Positions 25,693 through 35,220 of a DNA stretch of 64,000 bases are shown in pieces. A model generated the notes under the pieces. That model saw nothing but the letters and a program-made list of their open reading frames with translations. It did not search any database and had not been told where the DNA came from. Each line of letters opens with the position of its first letter. Within the stretch, counting starts at the first letter, position 1. Made by a program: the position numbers and the translations under genes. Origin of the DNA: Ruminococcus sp. 210702-SL.1.03 (GTDB taxonomy: Bacteria; Bacillota; Clostridia; Oscillospirales; Ruminococcaceae); contig NZ_JAJCLZ010000004.1 of assembly GCF_020559915.1 (NCBI RefSeq), positions 78,742 through 142,741 on the forward strand. Reading direction: 5' to 3'.

Positions 25693-25709
25693 AACAAAGG
25701 ATAATTAAA

Positions 25710-26978
25710 ATGACAGATTTTTTCAATATAGACCCTAGACTTGCCGCGCTTGCGGAAAAGGCTGAGCAAGTCGCCGAAAAGCGCTTCGGCGAGATAAATA
25801 AGACCGCCGAGTATAATGGAGCTAAGGTGCTCAAAGCCTTTATCAACAACAAAGTCAGCGAGTCTTGCCTTAAAGGCACTACGGGCTACGGCTACGGCGA
25901 TATTGGCAGGGAAACGCTCGATGCTGTTTACGCGCAGGCGTTTGGCGGCGAGGACGCAGTAGTCCGCCACAATTTTGTGAACGGTACGCATACCCTCTCT
26001 ACCGCGCTTTTCGGCGTGCTTCGCCCGAATGATACCATGCTTTCGCTCACGGGCAGCCCATATGACACTATGGAAGAGGTCATCGGCATACGCGGCGAGG
26101 CGGGAAGAGGCTCGCTGAAAGATTTCGGCGTGAAGTATGAGCAGGTAGATCTGCTTGATGACGGCACGCCCGACCTCGCGGAGATAGTCGAGCGCGCAAA
26201 GGGCAAAAAGGTCGGTTATATCCAGCGTTCGCGCGGGTATTCGCTGCGTCCATCTTTCACGATAGACGTTATAGAGCAGATAATTAAAGCCGCCCGCAGC
26301 GCCGAGCCTAACATCATAATAATGGTGGATAACTGCTACGGTGAATTTGTGGAAAAGCGCGAGCCGCTCGCGGTAGGCGCAGACCTCATAATGGGCTCGT
26401 TGATAAAAAACCCCGGCGGCGGTATAGCTTCTACCGGCGGATATATCTGCGGCAGAAAAGACCTTGTAGAGCTTTGCGCCGACAGACTTGCCTGCGTGGG
26501 CGTCGGCAAAGAGGTAGGCTGTACGCTTAACCAGAGCAGAGAGATGCTGCTGGGCTTTTTCATGTCGCCCGAGGTCACCGCAAACGCGCTCAAAACGGGC
26601 GTTTTCGCCTGCGCATTGTTCGAGCAGCTGGGCTTTAAGACTTTCCCTGCCGCCGACGATCACCGCACGGATATAATCTCCTCTATATGTCTGGAAAATG
26701 AGGAACGCCTTACGGCATTTTGTCAGGGCATACAAAAAGGCTCGCCCGTAGACGCTTACTGCACCCCCGAAGCATGGGATATGCCCGGATACGACAGCAA
26801 GGTGATAATGGCGGCAGGTGCTTTCACAATGGGCGCTTCGATAGAGCTTTCGGCAGACGCGCCGATAAGAGAGCCTTTTGCCGCGTGGCTTCAGGGCGGA
26901 CTTACTTACCCGACAGGCAAACTGGGCGTGCTCACCGCCGCGCAGGAGCTTCTTAACAGAGGTCTGATAGAAATTTGA
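25710..26978 (+). CDS. PLP-dependent lyase of the methionine gamma-lyase / aluminium-resistance family
   Basis: 422 residues, matching the family first named for aluminium resistance (YnbB) and now grouped with methionine gamma-lyase-like PLP enzymes. Motifs: GYGYGDIGRETLD around residue 55, RHNFVNGTHTLS around 88, MVDNCYGEF around 210 (PLP-contacting Asp), and GSLIKNPGGG around 235 with the likely Schiff-base Lys. The reaction in vivo is not established. It lies 30 bases after the GNAT gene with a reasonable ribosome binding site AAAGGAT. Confidence 0.88.
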   Translation: MTDFFNIDPRLAALAEKAEQVAEKRFGEINKTAEYNGAKVLKAFINNKVSESCLKGTTGYGYGDIGRETLDAVYAQAFGGEDAVVRHNFVNGTHTLSTALFGVLRPNDTMLSLTGSPYDTMEEVIGIRGEAGRGSLKDFGVKYEQVDLLDDGTPDLAEIVERAKGKKVGYIQRSRGYSLRPSFTIDVIEQIIKAARSAEPNIIIMVDNCYGEFVEKREPLAVGADLIMGSLIKNPGGGIASTGGYICGRKDLVELCADRLACVGVGKEVGCTLNQSREMLLGFFMSPEVTANALKTGVFACALFEQLGFKTFPAADDHRTDIISSICLENEERLTAFCQGIQKGSPVDAYCTPEAWDMPGYDSKVIMAAGAFTMGASIELSADAPIREPFAAWLQGGLTYPTGKLGVLTAAQELLNRGLIEI

Positions 26979-27010
26979 CATTCATCTTATATTAGAAAGG
27001 AAAAAGAGCT

Positions 27011-27970
27011 ATGGCAGAGATATTTACCGTCAGCATTGCGGACATAGTAAAAGAGCTACAGTTAGAGCTTGTTTATGCGCCGAAGGATTCTACTGAGATA
27101 ATGGTATCGGATAACGACTGCAACCGTCCCGGATTGCAGCTAATGGGCTTTTACGAATACTTCAACGCCGAGCGTATACAGATATGCGGAAACATGGAGT
27201 TTGCGTACCTCGCCAGCGTTGACGAAGAAACAAGATACAAGAAGATAGAAACGCTTTTTGCTACCCATATCCCTATGTTCGTGGTGGCGAGAGGTCACGA
27301 GCTTTACCCCGAGATGATAGAGCTTGCCAAAAAGTACGAGATACCGATAGGAAGAACTAAAGAGAGCACCACCGCTTTTATCGCGGCGCTCATCTCTTAT
27401 CTGAACGTACAGCTCGCGCCGCGTATAACAAGGCACGGCGTGCTGATAGAGATATACGGCGAGGGCGTGCTGATAGTCGGTGAAAGCGGCGTCGGCAAGT
27501 CTGAAACAGCCATTGAGCTTGTAAAGCGCGGACACCGCCTTGTAGCGGATGACGCAGTAGAGATACGCCGCGTTTCCAGCAAGAGCTTGGTCGGCTCTTC
27601 GCCCGATAATATAAGACATTTTCTCGAGATACGCGGCATAGGTATTATAAATGTGCGCCGCCTTTTCGGTATGGGCGCAGTTAAGGTGACTGAGAAGATA
27701 GATATGGTAGTAGAGCTGGAGCCTTGGGATTCTCAGAAGGTATATGACAGAATGGGAGTGGATAACGAATTTACCACCATTCTCGGCGTAAAAGTGCCCA
27801 GCCTTACTATTCCTATAAAGCCCGGCAGAAACCTCGCAGTTATCCTCGAGGTAGCGGCTATGAACAACCGTCAGAAGAAAATGGGATATAACGCCGCGCA
27901 GGAGCTGCTCGATAACTTGGGTCTGCAGTTCGATAAAAAGGATAAAGTTAAAAACTGGGATCTTATGTAA
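27011..27970 (+). CDS. hprK: HPr kinase/phosphorylase
   Basis: 319 residues. HprK phosphorylates and dephosphorylates Ser46 of HPr and so controls catabolite repression through CcpA. Visible: the P-loop GESGVGKSETAIELVKRGH (around residues 155-173), VADDAVEIRR, and the HprK signature LEIRGIGIINVRRLFGMGAV around residue 208. The N-terminal domain (residues 1-130) is typical. The ribosome binding site AAAGGA is good. No HPr gene lies within the window. Confidence 0.95.
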   Translation: MAEIFTVSIADIVKELQLELVYAPKDSTEIMVSDNDCNRPGLQLMGFYEYFNAERIQICGNMEFAYLASVDEETRYKKIETLFATHIPMFVVARGHELYPEMIELAKKYEIPIGRTKESTTAFIAALISYLNVQLAPRITRHGVLIEIYGEGVLIVGESGVGKSETAIELVKRGHRLVADDAVEIRRVSSKSLVGSSPDNIRHFLEIRGIGIINVRRLFGMGAVKVTEKIDMVVELEPWDSQKVYDRMGVDNEFTTILGVKVPSLTIPIKPGRNLAVILEVAAMNNRQKKMGYNAAQELLDNLGLQFDKKDKVKNWDLM

Positions 27971-27989
27971 ATAGGTGGTCGATACAAAA

Positions 27990-28712
27990 ATGATTATAGA
28001 AGCGGATCTTCACACGCACACGTTAGCTTCTACACACGCTTACTCAACTATAAAGGAAAACTGTCAGTGCGCCGCTGAGTACGGACTTAAAGCGATAGCT
28101 ATGACAGACCATATGATAAATATGCCCGATTCGCCGCATATATGGCACTTTGAAAATCTTTTTACGCTGCCTGATAAGATATGCGGGGTGTATGTGCTTA
28201 AAGGCACTGAGGCGAATATAATAGATACCGAGGGCACTCTCGACGTTGACCATTCGCTGCTGAAAAAGCTTGACTGGGTGGTCGCTTCTATGCACCGCTG
28301 GACATTCGAGCCGAAGGATTATTATACCCACACAAAGGCGTACCTCGCGGCGGCTAAAAACCCCGCGATAGACGTTATAGGTCACTGCACGACCTCACTT
28401 TACCCATTCGATATGGAAAAATGCCTTAAAGCTTTCAAAGAGTACGGCAAGTTAGTAGAGATAAATGAAAACTCTATCTTTAACAAAAAAGGCTCGCTGA
28501 AAGGCTGCACCGAAGCGCTCAAGATATGCAAGAAGTACGAGATACCCGTAGTGGTAAATACCGACTGCCATTTCTGCGACGCGATAGGTCAGACACCCCA
28601 CGCCGAAAAGCTGATAGAAGAACTTGATTTCCCCATGCGCTTGGTCTATAACGCCGACTGGGAGAAGATACGCGAATATGTGCTGAAAAAGCACCCCGAC
28701 TGCAAGATATAA
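27990..28712 (+). CDS. PHP-domain phosphatase (YcdX-like)
   Basis: 240 residues. PHP metal motifs: EADLHTHTLASTHAYSTI at the N-terminus, AMTDHM near residue 45, GTEANI near 70, ASMHRW near 97, DVIGHC near 132, and VNTDCHFCDAIG near 190. This order fits YcdX/YwlE-neighbour type trinuclear-zinc phosphatases. ATG 27990 follows AGGTGG at 27973-27978; a GTG at 27975 lies within that site. It sits between hprK and murB. Confidence 0.88.
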   Translation: MIIEADLHTHTLASTHAYSTIKENCQCAAEYGLKAIAMTDHMINMPDSPHIWHFENLFTLPDKICGVYVLKGTEANIIDTEGTLDVDHSLLKKLDWVVASMHRWTFEPKDYYTHTKAYLAAAKNPAIDVIGHCTTSLYPFDMEKCLKAFKEYGKLVEINENSIFNKKGSLKGCTEALKICKKYEIPVVVNTDCHFCDAIGQTPHAEKLIEELDFPMRLVYNADWEKIREYVLKKHPDCKI

Positions 28713-28734
28713 AGAAAGGAACGGTAACACATAA

Positions 28735-29652
28735 ATGAACGAAAAAGCTCTTGCCGCGCTCGCCGAAAAGCTGGGCTGCGGCGTCTGCGAAAACGAACCG
28801 CTCTCCGCGCATACTACCTTCCGCACAGGCGGGCCTTGCACCTGCATGATAATGCCTAAAAGCGCCGAAGACCTCTCGCAGCTGATAAAATTTGCTGCGG
28901 AAAACGGCGTGCGTACCCTAGTGATGGGAAAAGGCTCGAATATGCTCTGCGCCGATGAAGGCTTTGACGGCGCGGTGCTGCTGATAGGCAGTGATTTTTC
29001 TGAGATAACTATGCTCGACGACTGCACTATACGCGCGCAGGCGGGCGCTGCTATGAGCCGCCTTTGCAGGGTAGCGCTGGATAACGGGCTGAGAGGTCTG
29101 GAATTTGCATACGGCATACCCGGCACCGTAGGCGGCGGTATTTACATGAACGCTGGAGCTTACGGCGGTGAGATGAAAGACGTGCTGGTTAGCGTTACCG
29201 CTATGGATAGAAACGGCGAACTGCACACCTACACCCCCGCACAACTGGAGCTTACATACCGCAGATCACGCTTTTCACATACTGATGAGATAATAGTCAG
29301 CGGCGACTTCAAGCTTGCGCACGGCGATAAGGCGGAGATCGAAGCGAAGATGAACGAGCTTATGGCGCGCAGAAAAGATAAACAGCCGCTAGAGTACCCG
29401 AATGCAGGCTCTACTTTTAAGCGCCCCGAGGGACAGTTCGCGGGTAAGCTGATACAGGACTGCAGTCTGCGCGGTGCGACAGTAGGCGGCGCGCAGGTCT
29501 CTGAAAAGCACTGCGGATTTGTTATAAACAAAGGCGGCGCTACCTCTGCCGATATAAAAGAACTTATAGCGCACATACAAAAGACCGTTTACGAAAAAAC
29601 GGGCTTTCATCTGGAGTGCGAGGTAAGGATAATACCTTATAAGGCAGACTGA
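28735..29652 (+). CDS. murB: UDP-N-acetylenolpyruvoylglucosamine reductase
   Basis: 305 residues, type II-like MurB. It reduces enolpyruvyl-UDP-GlcNAc to UDP-MurNAc using FAD and NADPH. Motifs: HTTFRTGGP near residue 25, VMGKGSNML near 63, GIPGTVGGGIYMNAGAYGGE around 130-147, YRRSRFS around 180, and NAGSTFKRPEG around 220 (catalytic Ser). The ribosome binding site AAAGGAA sits further from the ATG than usual. murB before rapZ is a common order in Firmicutes. Confidence 0.96.
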   Translation: MNEKALAALAEKLGCGVCENEPLSAHTTFRTGGPCTCMIMPKSAEDLSQLIKFAAENGVRTLVMGKGSNMLCADEGFDGAVLLIGSDFSEITMLDDCTIRAQAGAAMSRLCRVALDNGLRGLEFAYGIPGTVGGGIYMNAGAYGGEMKDVLVSVTAMDRNGELHTYTPAQLELTYRRSRFSHTDEIIVSGDFKLAHGDKAEIEAKMNELMARRKDKQPLEYPNAGSTFKRPEGQFAGKLIQDCSLRGATVGGAQVSEKHCGFVINKGGATSADIKELIAHIQKTVYEKTGFHLECEVRIIPYKAD

Positions 29653-29686
29653 CCATACGGCTTGCGCGAAAGGAGAGAATGAAAAA

Positions 29687-30544
29687 ATGCAGTTTGTAAT
29701 AGTAACGGGAATGTCAGGCTCGGGAAAATCTACGGCTATCGACGTGCTGGAGGATATGGGTTATTACTGTATAGATAATATCCCCCCTGAGCTGATAATA
29801 AAATTTACCGACCTCTGCGCGAAGTCAGAGGGCAAGATACAGAAAGCGGCTTTTGTAGTAGACGTGCGCGGCGGAGATTTCTTCCTTGAATTGCAGGATA
29901 CTATACAAAATCTGCGCGCCGCTCATGTAGATCTAAAAATACTTTTCTTAGAGTCTTTCGACGACGTGATCGCGCGGCGGTATAAGGAAACGCGCAGAAA
30001 GCACCCGCTTGACGAGCTTGCTGGCGGTAGCCTTACCGAGGCTATACGCATGGAGCGCGAGCTGCTTATGTCGGCAAAAGCGATGAGCGATTATTTTATC
30101 GACACTTCAAATTACTCTACCTCAGAGTTCCGCAGCAGGCTGTATTCTATTTTTGAAGAGGATAACAGCGAGCATATGCACATAGAGATACGCTCATTCG
30201 GCTTCAAATACGGCGTTTTCGCCGAGGGCGATCTTATTTTTGACGTAAGGTGTCTGCCGAACCCTTTCTATGTGCCCGAGCTGAAGCATAAAACAGGTCT
30301 TGACAGCGAAGTTTCGCAGTACGTCATGAAATTCGACGATGCTAAAACGCTTTATAATAAGCTTACCGACCTTATAGATTTCCTACTGCCGCTTTACGAA
30401 AAAGAGGGCAAGTCGCAGCTTGTAATAGCTTTCGGCTGTACCGGCGGCAAGCACCGCAGCGTTACTTTCGCCGAGGCAGTAGCCCGCCACCTAACGCTAA
30501 ACGGTCATAAGATACGCGTAAAGCACCGCGATATAGATCACTAA
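29687..30544 (+). CDS. rapZ: RapZ/YvcJ-family nucleotide-binding protein
   Basis: 285 residues. Walker A GMSGSGKSTAIDVLEDMGYY at the N-terminus, then YCIDNIPPELI, FLESFDDVIARRYKETRRKH around residue 90, and the C-terminal FGCTGGKHRSV (around residue 248) typical of the family. In E. coli RapZ directs decay of GlmZ RNA; in Bacillus YvcJ binds nucleotides and affects competence. Function in Clostridia is not settled. The ribosome binding site AAAGGAGAG is good. Confidence 0.95.
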   Translation: MQFVIVTGMSGSGKSTAIDVLEDMGYYCIDNIPPELIIKFTDLCAKSEGKIQKAAFVVDVRGGDFFLELQDTIQNLRAAHVDLKILFLESFDDVIARRYKETRRKHPLDELAGGSLTEAIRMERELLMSAKAMSDYFIDTSNYSTSEFRSRLYSIFEEDNSEHMHIEIRSFGFKYGVFAEGDLIFDVRCLPNPFYVPELKHKTGLDSEVSQYVMKFDDAKTLYNKLTDLIDFLLPLYEKEGKSQLVIAFGCTGGKHRSVTFAEAVARHLTLNGHKIRVKHRDIDH

Positions 30545-30570
30545 ATAATAAAGGAGTCGGCATTTAGATC

Positions 30571-31497
30571 ATGTCAGAGCAGTCTTTTTCCAAACAGGTA
30601 AAAGAAGAGATTATTTCAAAGATAAATTCCGTACAGAAGGCTGACGCTTGTCTGTTCGGGATATTGCTCTGCGCGAACGAGCTTGGCGCAGACGAGATAA
30701 CGCTGCTTACCGAAACGCAAACGATAGCAGATTTTTTCGAGCTGAACGTAAAGCGTATCTGCGGCGAAAACAGCGTAGAGTTTACCAGTACCGACCGCGG
30801 CAGCGGCGCGGCTATGCTTTCGCTGACGGTAAAGGGCGCGGAGGAGCGCGCAAAGCTTCTGGAGCATTTCCATATCGTGGACGGCAGGCATTGCTCGAAG
30901 CCGAATTATCCGAAAAAGAGCCTTTACCCGTACATGACGGCGGGTATGTTCCTAGCCTGCGGCTCGCTCAGTGACCCAAACAAAAATTACCATATGGAAT
31001 TTGTAATGCCTGAGCTGCACCTTTGCAACAGCCTCGGGCTTTTGCTGTTGGATAATTACGAGCTGTTGGCGAAGCACGTCGAGCGCAAGGGCAAGCAGAT
31101 ACTTTATTTCAAAGAGTCTGAAAACATCATCGACATGATAGCGATGATGGGCGCGACCTCCGCTTCGTTCGACCTCATGAACATAAAGATCTACAAGGAT
31201 ATGCGCAATAAGATCAACCGCGAGGTAAACTGCGTAAACGCCAATATAGAAAAATCTATCCGCGCCGCCGAAAAGCAGATAGCGGATATTGAGCTGATAG
31301 ATGAAAAACTGGGCATAGGCTCGCTGCCCGATAATTTGCGCGAGATCGCTATGCTGCGCTACGAAAATCCCGACTATAATCTCGGCGACCTCGGCGCGGC
31401 ACTCGACCCGCCCATCTCACGCTCCGGCGCTAACCACCGTCTGCAAAAGCTCGCTAAGATAGCGGAAGAGCTGCGCGGTGCGGAGGGCGAAAAATGA
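30571..31497 (+). CDS. whiA: DNA-binding protein WhiA
   Basis: 308 residues. An N-terminal LAGLIDADG-like domain (SFSKQVKEEI start, CLFGILLCANELG, AGMFLACGSLSDPNKNYHMEF around residue 130) and a C-terminal helix-turn-helix (YNLGDLGAALDPPISRSGANHRL around residue 270 onwards). In Streptomyces WhiA controls sporulation septation; in Bacillus it influences division and chromosome segregation. The stop overlaps dnaE as ATGA. The YvcK gene usual between rapZ and whiA is missing here. Confidence 0.96.
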   Translation: MSEQSFSKQVKEEIISKINSVQKADACLFGILLCANELGADEITLLTETQTIADFFELNVKRICGENSVEFTSTDRGSGAAMLSLTVKGAEERAKLLEHFHIVDGRHCSKPNYPKKSLYPYMTAGMFLACGSLSDPNKNYHMEFVMPELHLCNSLGLLLLDNYELLAKHVERKGKQILYFKESENIIDMIAMMGATSASFDLMNIKIYKDMRNKINREVNCVNANIEKSIRAAEKQIADIELIDEKLGIGSLPDNLREIAMLRYENPDYNLGDLGAALDPPISRSGANHRLQKLAKIAEELRGAEGEK

Positions 31498-34400
31498 CGG
31501 ATTTTGTTCATCTTCACGTCCATAGCGAATATTCGCTTCTAGATGGCGCCTGCCGCGTAAAAGAGCTTGCCGCCGCCGCAAAAGCGCTGGGTCAAAAAGC
31601 CTGCGCCGTCACCGACCACGGCAATCTCTTTGCGGCGGTAGAGTTTTATAACGCCTGCAAAGAGGTCGGCATAAAACCGATAATCGGCTGCGAAGTCTAC
31701 GTTGCCGAAAATTCGCGCTTTAATAAAGACCCGCACGAACGCACGTTCCATCTGATACTTCTCTGCAAGAACAAAACGGGCTATCACAACCTCGCGAAGC
31801 TTGCTTCGCTTGCGTATACCGAGGGCTTTTACCGCCGTCCGCGCATAGATCTTGAGCTGCTCAGCAAGTACAGCGAGGGGCTTATCTGCCTTTCTGCATG
31901 TCTGGCGGGCGAGGTCTCTCGCGCGCTTTCGGCGGGCGATTTCAATTCCGCAAAAGAGGTCGCGCTTCGCTACCGCAGGATTTTCGGCGAGGATTATTTC
32001 ATTGAGATAATGAGCCATGATTTTCCCGAGCAGATGGCTGTTTTCAATCAGCTTATCCGCCTTTCGCGAGAAACTGGCATACCCCTCTGCGCGACTAACG
32101 ACGTGCACTATATCCGCCGCGAGGACAGCTACGCGCAGAAGATACTGATGTGCATAAACACAGGCAAAACGCTTGACGATAACGAAAGGCTTGAGCTGCC
32201 GACGGATGATTTCTACCTCCGTTCAGGCGACGAGATGGCTGAGCTTTTCCGCAGCTGCCCGCAGGCGATAGAAAACGCCGTCAAGATTGCCGATATGTGC
32301 AACGTTGAGTTTGAATTCGGCGTTACAAAGCTGCCGAAGATAACTTTCAGCGGCGTTAATGATAACGTTAGATTCCTGCGCGATATGACGTTTAAAGGTC
32401 TGCAAAAGCGCTATGGAACGCCGCGGAAAGAGCATATCGACCGTGCCGAGTACGAGCTTTCGGTGATAACGCAGATGGGCTACGTCGATTATTTTCTCAT
32501 AGTCTGGGATTTCGTGCACTACGCCAAAACGCACGATATACCCGTTGGCTGCGGCAGAGGAAGCGGCGCGGGAAGCTTAGTCGCCTACTGTATAGGCATC
32601 ACCGACATCGACCCGCTTCGCTATCAGCTCATCTTCGAGCGTTTTCTGAACCCCGAGCGCGTTTCCATGCCCGACTTCGATATAGATTTCTGTACGCTGA
32701 AACGTCAGCAAGTTATAGATTACGTCATCAGTCGCTACGGTTCAGACCATGTGGCGCAGATAATAACTTTCGGAACGTTGGGCGCGAAGCAGGCTTTGCG
32801 CGACTGCGCGCGTGTGATGGGTCTGCCTTATAAGACGGGCGATGTTGCGGCAAAGGCAGTTATAGGCGGTATGTCGCTTCGCGCTTCGCTTGAAAATTCG
32901 CCCGAGTTTCGCAAACTGTATAACGGCGACCCGCAGATACACGAGCTTATCGAAACAGCCATGCGCATAGAAAATATGCCGCGAAACGCAGGCACTCACG
33001 CCGCGGGCGTAGTTATCACAAAAGACCCCGTCAGCGAATATGTGCCGCTGTACGCGCGCGACGGACAGATCTCTACGCAGTACACCATGACAGTGCTGGA
33101 GCGGCTGGGTCTGCTGAAAATGGATTTTCTCGGTGTAAGCAACTTGACGATAATAGATATGTGCGTAAAGCAGATACAAAAGCGCAATCCGGATTTTGAT
33201 ATTTCCGCAATACCGCTCGACGACCCCGCCGTCTACGATATGTTCTCGCGCGGAAAAACTCAGGGCGTTTTCCAGTTTGAAAGCGCGGGAATGACATCTA
33301 CCGTAATGCGTCTGCGCCCCGAGCGAATAGAAGACCTTATAGCCGTGATTTCCCTATACCGCCCCGGCCCGATGGACTCTATCCCGACCTATATCCGCAA
33401 CCGCCACGACCCCTCGAAAGTAACTTACAAGCACCCGCTGCTGAAAGATATTTTAGAGGTCACCTACGGATGTATCGTTTACCAAGAGCAGGTGATGCAG
33501 ATATTCCGCACGCTGGCGGGCTACTCTTACGGCAGGGCGGATATTGTTCGCCGCGCTATGGCGAAAAAGAAGCATGATGTGCTTGAAAACGAGCGGCGAA
33601 CTTTCATCTACGGCGACGATGAGTGCTGCGGTGCTGCCGCAAACGGCGTGCCCGTAAATGTAGCGAACGAGATATTTGACGAAATGAGCTCTTTCGCTTC
33701 ATACGCTTTCAATAAATCTCACGCCGCCGCGTACGCTACCATCGCTTACCAAACGGCGTATCTGAAATGCCGCTATTATAAGGAATACATGGCTTCGCTG
33801 ATGACGGTAACGCTTTTTGAAAAACCGCACAAGCTTTACGACTACATCACCGACGTTCGCCGCAGCGGGCTGGAGATACTGCCTATCGACATAAATAAGA
33901 GCGTGGGCGGTTTCAAAGCCGAGCCGCAGGGCATACGTTTCGCACTTCTCGCGGTCAAGGGTCTGGGCGAGGGCGTGATAAATGCGCTGACGGCCGAGCG
34001 CGATGAAAACGGCGCGTTCACCACCTTGCAGAGCTTCTGTACACGCGCGGCAGGTACTGGCATAACTGTAAAAGGCTGCGAAGCACTGATAAAAAGCGGC
34101 GCTTTCGACAGCTTTCCGAACAACCGCCGCGAGATGCTGATGTCGGTGGAAACTATCCTCAAACAGGCTCAGTACAGCCGCCGCGATAATGCAGAGGGTC
34201 AGCTCGATTTCTTTGATATGTCCTCGGGCGGCAATGAACATCAGGCAATAGTTGAGCGCTGCGATGAATTTTCGCGCACTCAACTTTTGGATATGGAGTA
34301 TGAGGTAACGGGGCTGTACCTTTCGGGTCACCCGCTCGATAGCTACCTGCCTTTTGCCGAAGCCGAGGGCTGCCTGCCCGCGCAGATGTTCGCCGATACA

Positions 34401-34928
34401 GACCGCAGGCTGAAAAACGACTCGCCTGCGGGTATCTTGATACGTCTTACAGGAAAAAAACAGTTCAAGACCAAAAACGGCGCTATTATGTGCTTTGCCG
34501 ACGGCGAGGATAGGTCTGGCACGGCGGAATTTATAATCTTCCCCGCGCTTTACGAGGTCGCTCAGCCGCTTCTGAAAGACGGCGCGGTGCTTCACGTTTT
34601 CGGCAAAGTTTCGCTTAAAGACGACGAACCTGCGAAGCTTATAGCCGAGCTTGTGGAAACGGGCGAACGTTTCGTTCAAAGCTGTATGGGCAAGGATATA
34701 TGCGTAAAACTGCGCTCAGACGATAAAGCTGCTTTAGCGCGGGTAAAGTCAGCCGCCGAAAAGCACGCCGCGCCGGACGGCAGGTCGCTGATAATCTATT
34801 TAGCGGACAAGCATGCTTCGATACGTTTAAAGAGCGCGCCGACCGTAAAGATCAGCGGCGGACTTATAGAAGACCTGCGGCAGGCGGCTGGCGCTGAGAA
34901 CGTGCGCTTTATGAAAAAGCGCGGCTGA
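31494..34928 (+). CDS. dnaE: DNA polymerase III alpha subunit, DnaE type
   Basis: 1144 residues. The N-terminal PHP domain is HLHVHSEYSLLDG, then VTDHGN. The polymerase palm Asp pair is in MPDFDIDF (around residue 400), and the third Asp in LLKMDFLG (around 545). VGCGRGSGAGSLVAY, SYGRADIVRRAMAKKKHD and FNKSHAAAYATIAY follow. A helix-hairpin-helix region lies near residue 860 and an OB domain near 990-1070. In Firmicutes with PolC, DnaE extends primers on the lagging strand; no polC lies in this window, so its share of replication here is unknown. Coupled to whiA. Confidence 0.96.
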   Translation: MTDFVHLHVHSEYSLLDGACRVKELAAAAKALGQKACAVTDHGNLFAAVEFYNACKEVGIKPIIGCEVYVAENSRFNKDPHERTFHLILLCKNKTGYHNLAKLASLAYTEGFYRRPRIDLELLSKYSEGLICLSACLAGEVSRALSAGDFNSAKEVALRYRRIFGEDYFIEIMSHDFPEQMAVFNQLIRLSRETGIPLCATNDVHYIRREDSYAQKILMCINTGKTLDDNERLELPTDDFYLRSGDEMAELFRSCPQAIENAVKIADMCNVEFEFGVTKLPKITFSGVNDNVRFLRDMTFKGLQKRYGTPRKEHIDRAEYELSVITQMGYVDYFLIVWDFVHYAKTHDIPVGCGRGSGAGSLVAYCIGITDIDPLRYQLIFERFLNPERVSMPDFDIDFCTLKRQQVIDYVISRYGSDHVAQIITFGTLGAKQALRDCARVMGLPYKTGDVAAKAVIGGMSLRASLENSPEFRKLYNGDPQIHELIETAMRIENMPRNAGTHAAGVVITKDPVSEYVPLYARDGQISTQYTMTVLERLGLLKMDFLGVSNLTIIDMCVKQIQKRNPDFDISAIPLDDPAVYDMFSRGKTQGVFQFESAGMTSTVMRLRPERIEDLIAVISLYRPGPMDSIPTYIRNRHDPSKVTYKHPLLKDILEVTYGCIVYQEQVMQIFRTLAGYSYGRADIVRRAMAKKKHDVLENERRTFIYGDDECCGAAANGVPVNVANEIFDEMSSFASYAFNKSHAAAYATIAYQTAYLKCRYYKEYMASLMTVTLFEKPHKLYDYITDVRRSGLEILPIDINKSVGGFKAEPQGIRFALLAVKGLGEGVINALTAERDENGAFTTLQSFCTRAAGTGITVKGCEALIKSGAFDSFPNNRREMLMSVETILKQAQYSRRDNAEGQLDFFDMSSGGNEHQAIVERCDEFSRTQLLDMEYEVTGLYLSGHPLDSYLPFAEAEGCLPAQMFADTDRRLKNDSPAGILIRLTGKKQFKTKNGAIMCFADGEDRSGTAEFIIFPALYEVAQPLLKDGAVLHVFGKVSLKDDEPAKLIAELVETGERFVQSCMGKDICVKLRSDDKAALARVKSAAEKHAAPDGRSLIIYLADKHASIRLKSAPTVKISGGLIEDLRQAAGAENVRFMKKRG

Positions 34929-34942
34929 AAGGAGAGAAAGCT

Positions 34943-35113
34943 ATGGAACCAAAAGATTATATAGTTGAAAAAATAGACGGCGATTACGCCCTGCTGCGCG
35001 ACCTTAACAGCGGCATAGAGCTGAATATAGCCCGAGCGCTGATACCCGAAGAGAGCGACGAGGGTGTAAAGCTGCACTGGGAAAATTTCGAGTACAGCGT
35101 TATCGAGAACTGA
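34943..35113 (+). CDS. DUF3006-like small protein
   Basis: 56 residues, too short for many gene finders. It begins MEPKDYIVEKIDGDYALLRD and ends FEYSVIEN. The pattern of a small beta protein with IDGDYALLRD, then an I-x-x-ALIPE segment and a following EGVKLHW, resembles DUF3006 proteins (DRFEGD-AVVE, LP-EGD). The ribosome binding site AAAGGAGAG sits 8 bases before the ATG and the gene begins 15 bases after dnaE, so it is very likely translated and belongs to that run. Function unknown. Confidence 0.75.
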   Translation: MEPKDYIVEKIDGDYALLRDLNSGIELNIARALIPEESDEGVKLHWENFEYSVIEN

Positions 35114-35139
35114 ATATGATGAAATTCTCGTGAAAAGTA

Positions 35140-35168
35140 TGGAAAAAATAACTTTCTTGTGGTATAAT
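35140..35168 (+). promoter_or_regulatory. Promoter for the M16-lgt-folD operon
   Basis: TGGAAA (35140-35145), 17 bases, TATAAT (35163-35168) preceded by TGTGG. Confidence 0.7.
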
Positions 35169-35220
35169 AAATAGTGTTGCTTAATTGTATTCAAGTCAAA
35201 GAGAAACAGGAGAACAGAAT

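Noticed and set aside
25614..26981. 455-residue minus-strand open frame
   Set aside because: Antisense to the PLP lyase gene; composition is that of a shadow frame.
33699..34679. 326-residue minus-strand open frame
   Set aside because: Antisense to dnaE.
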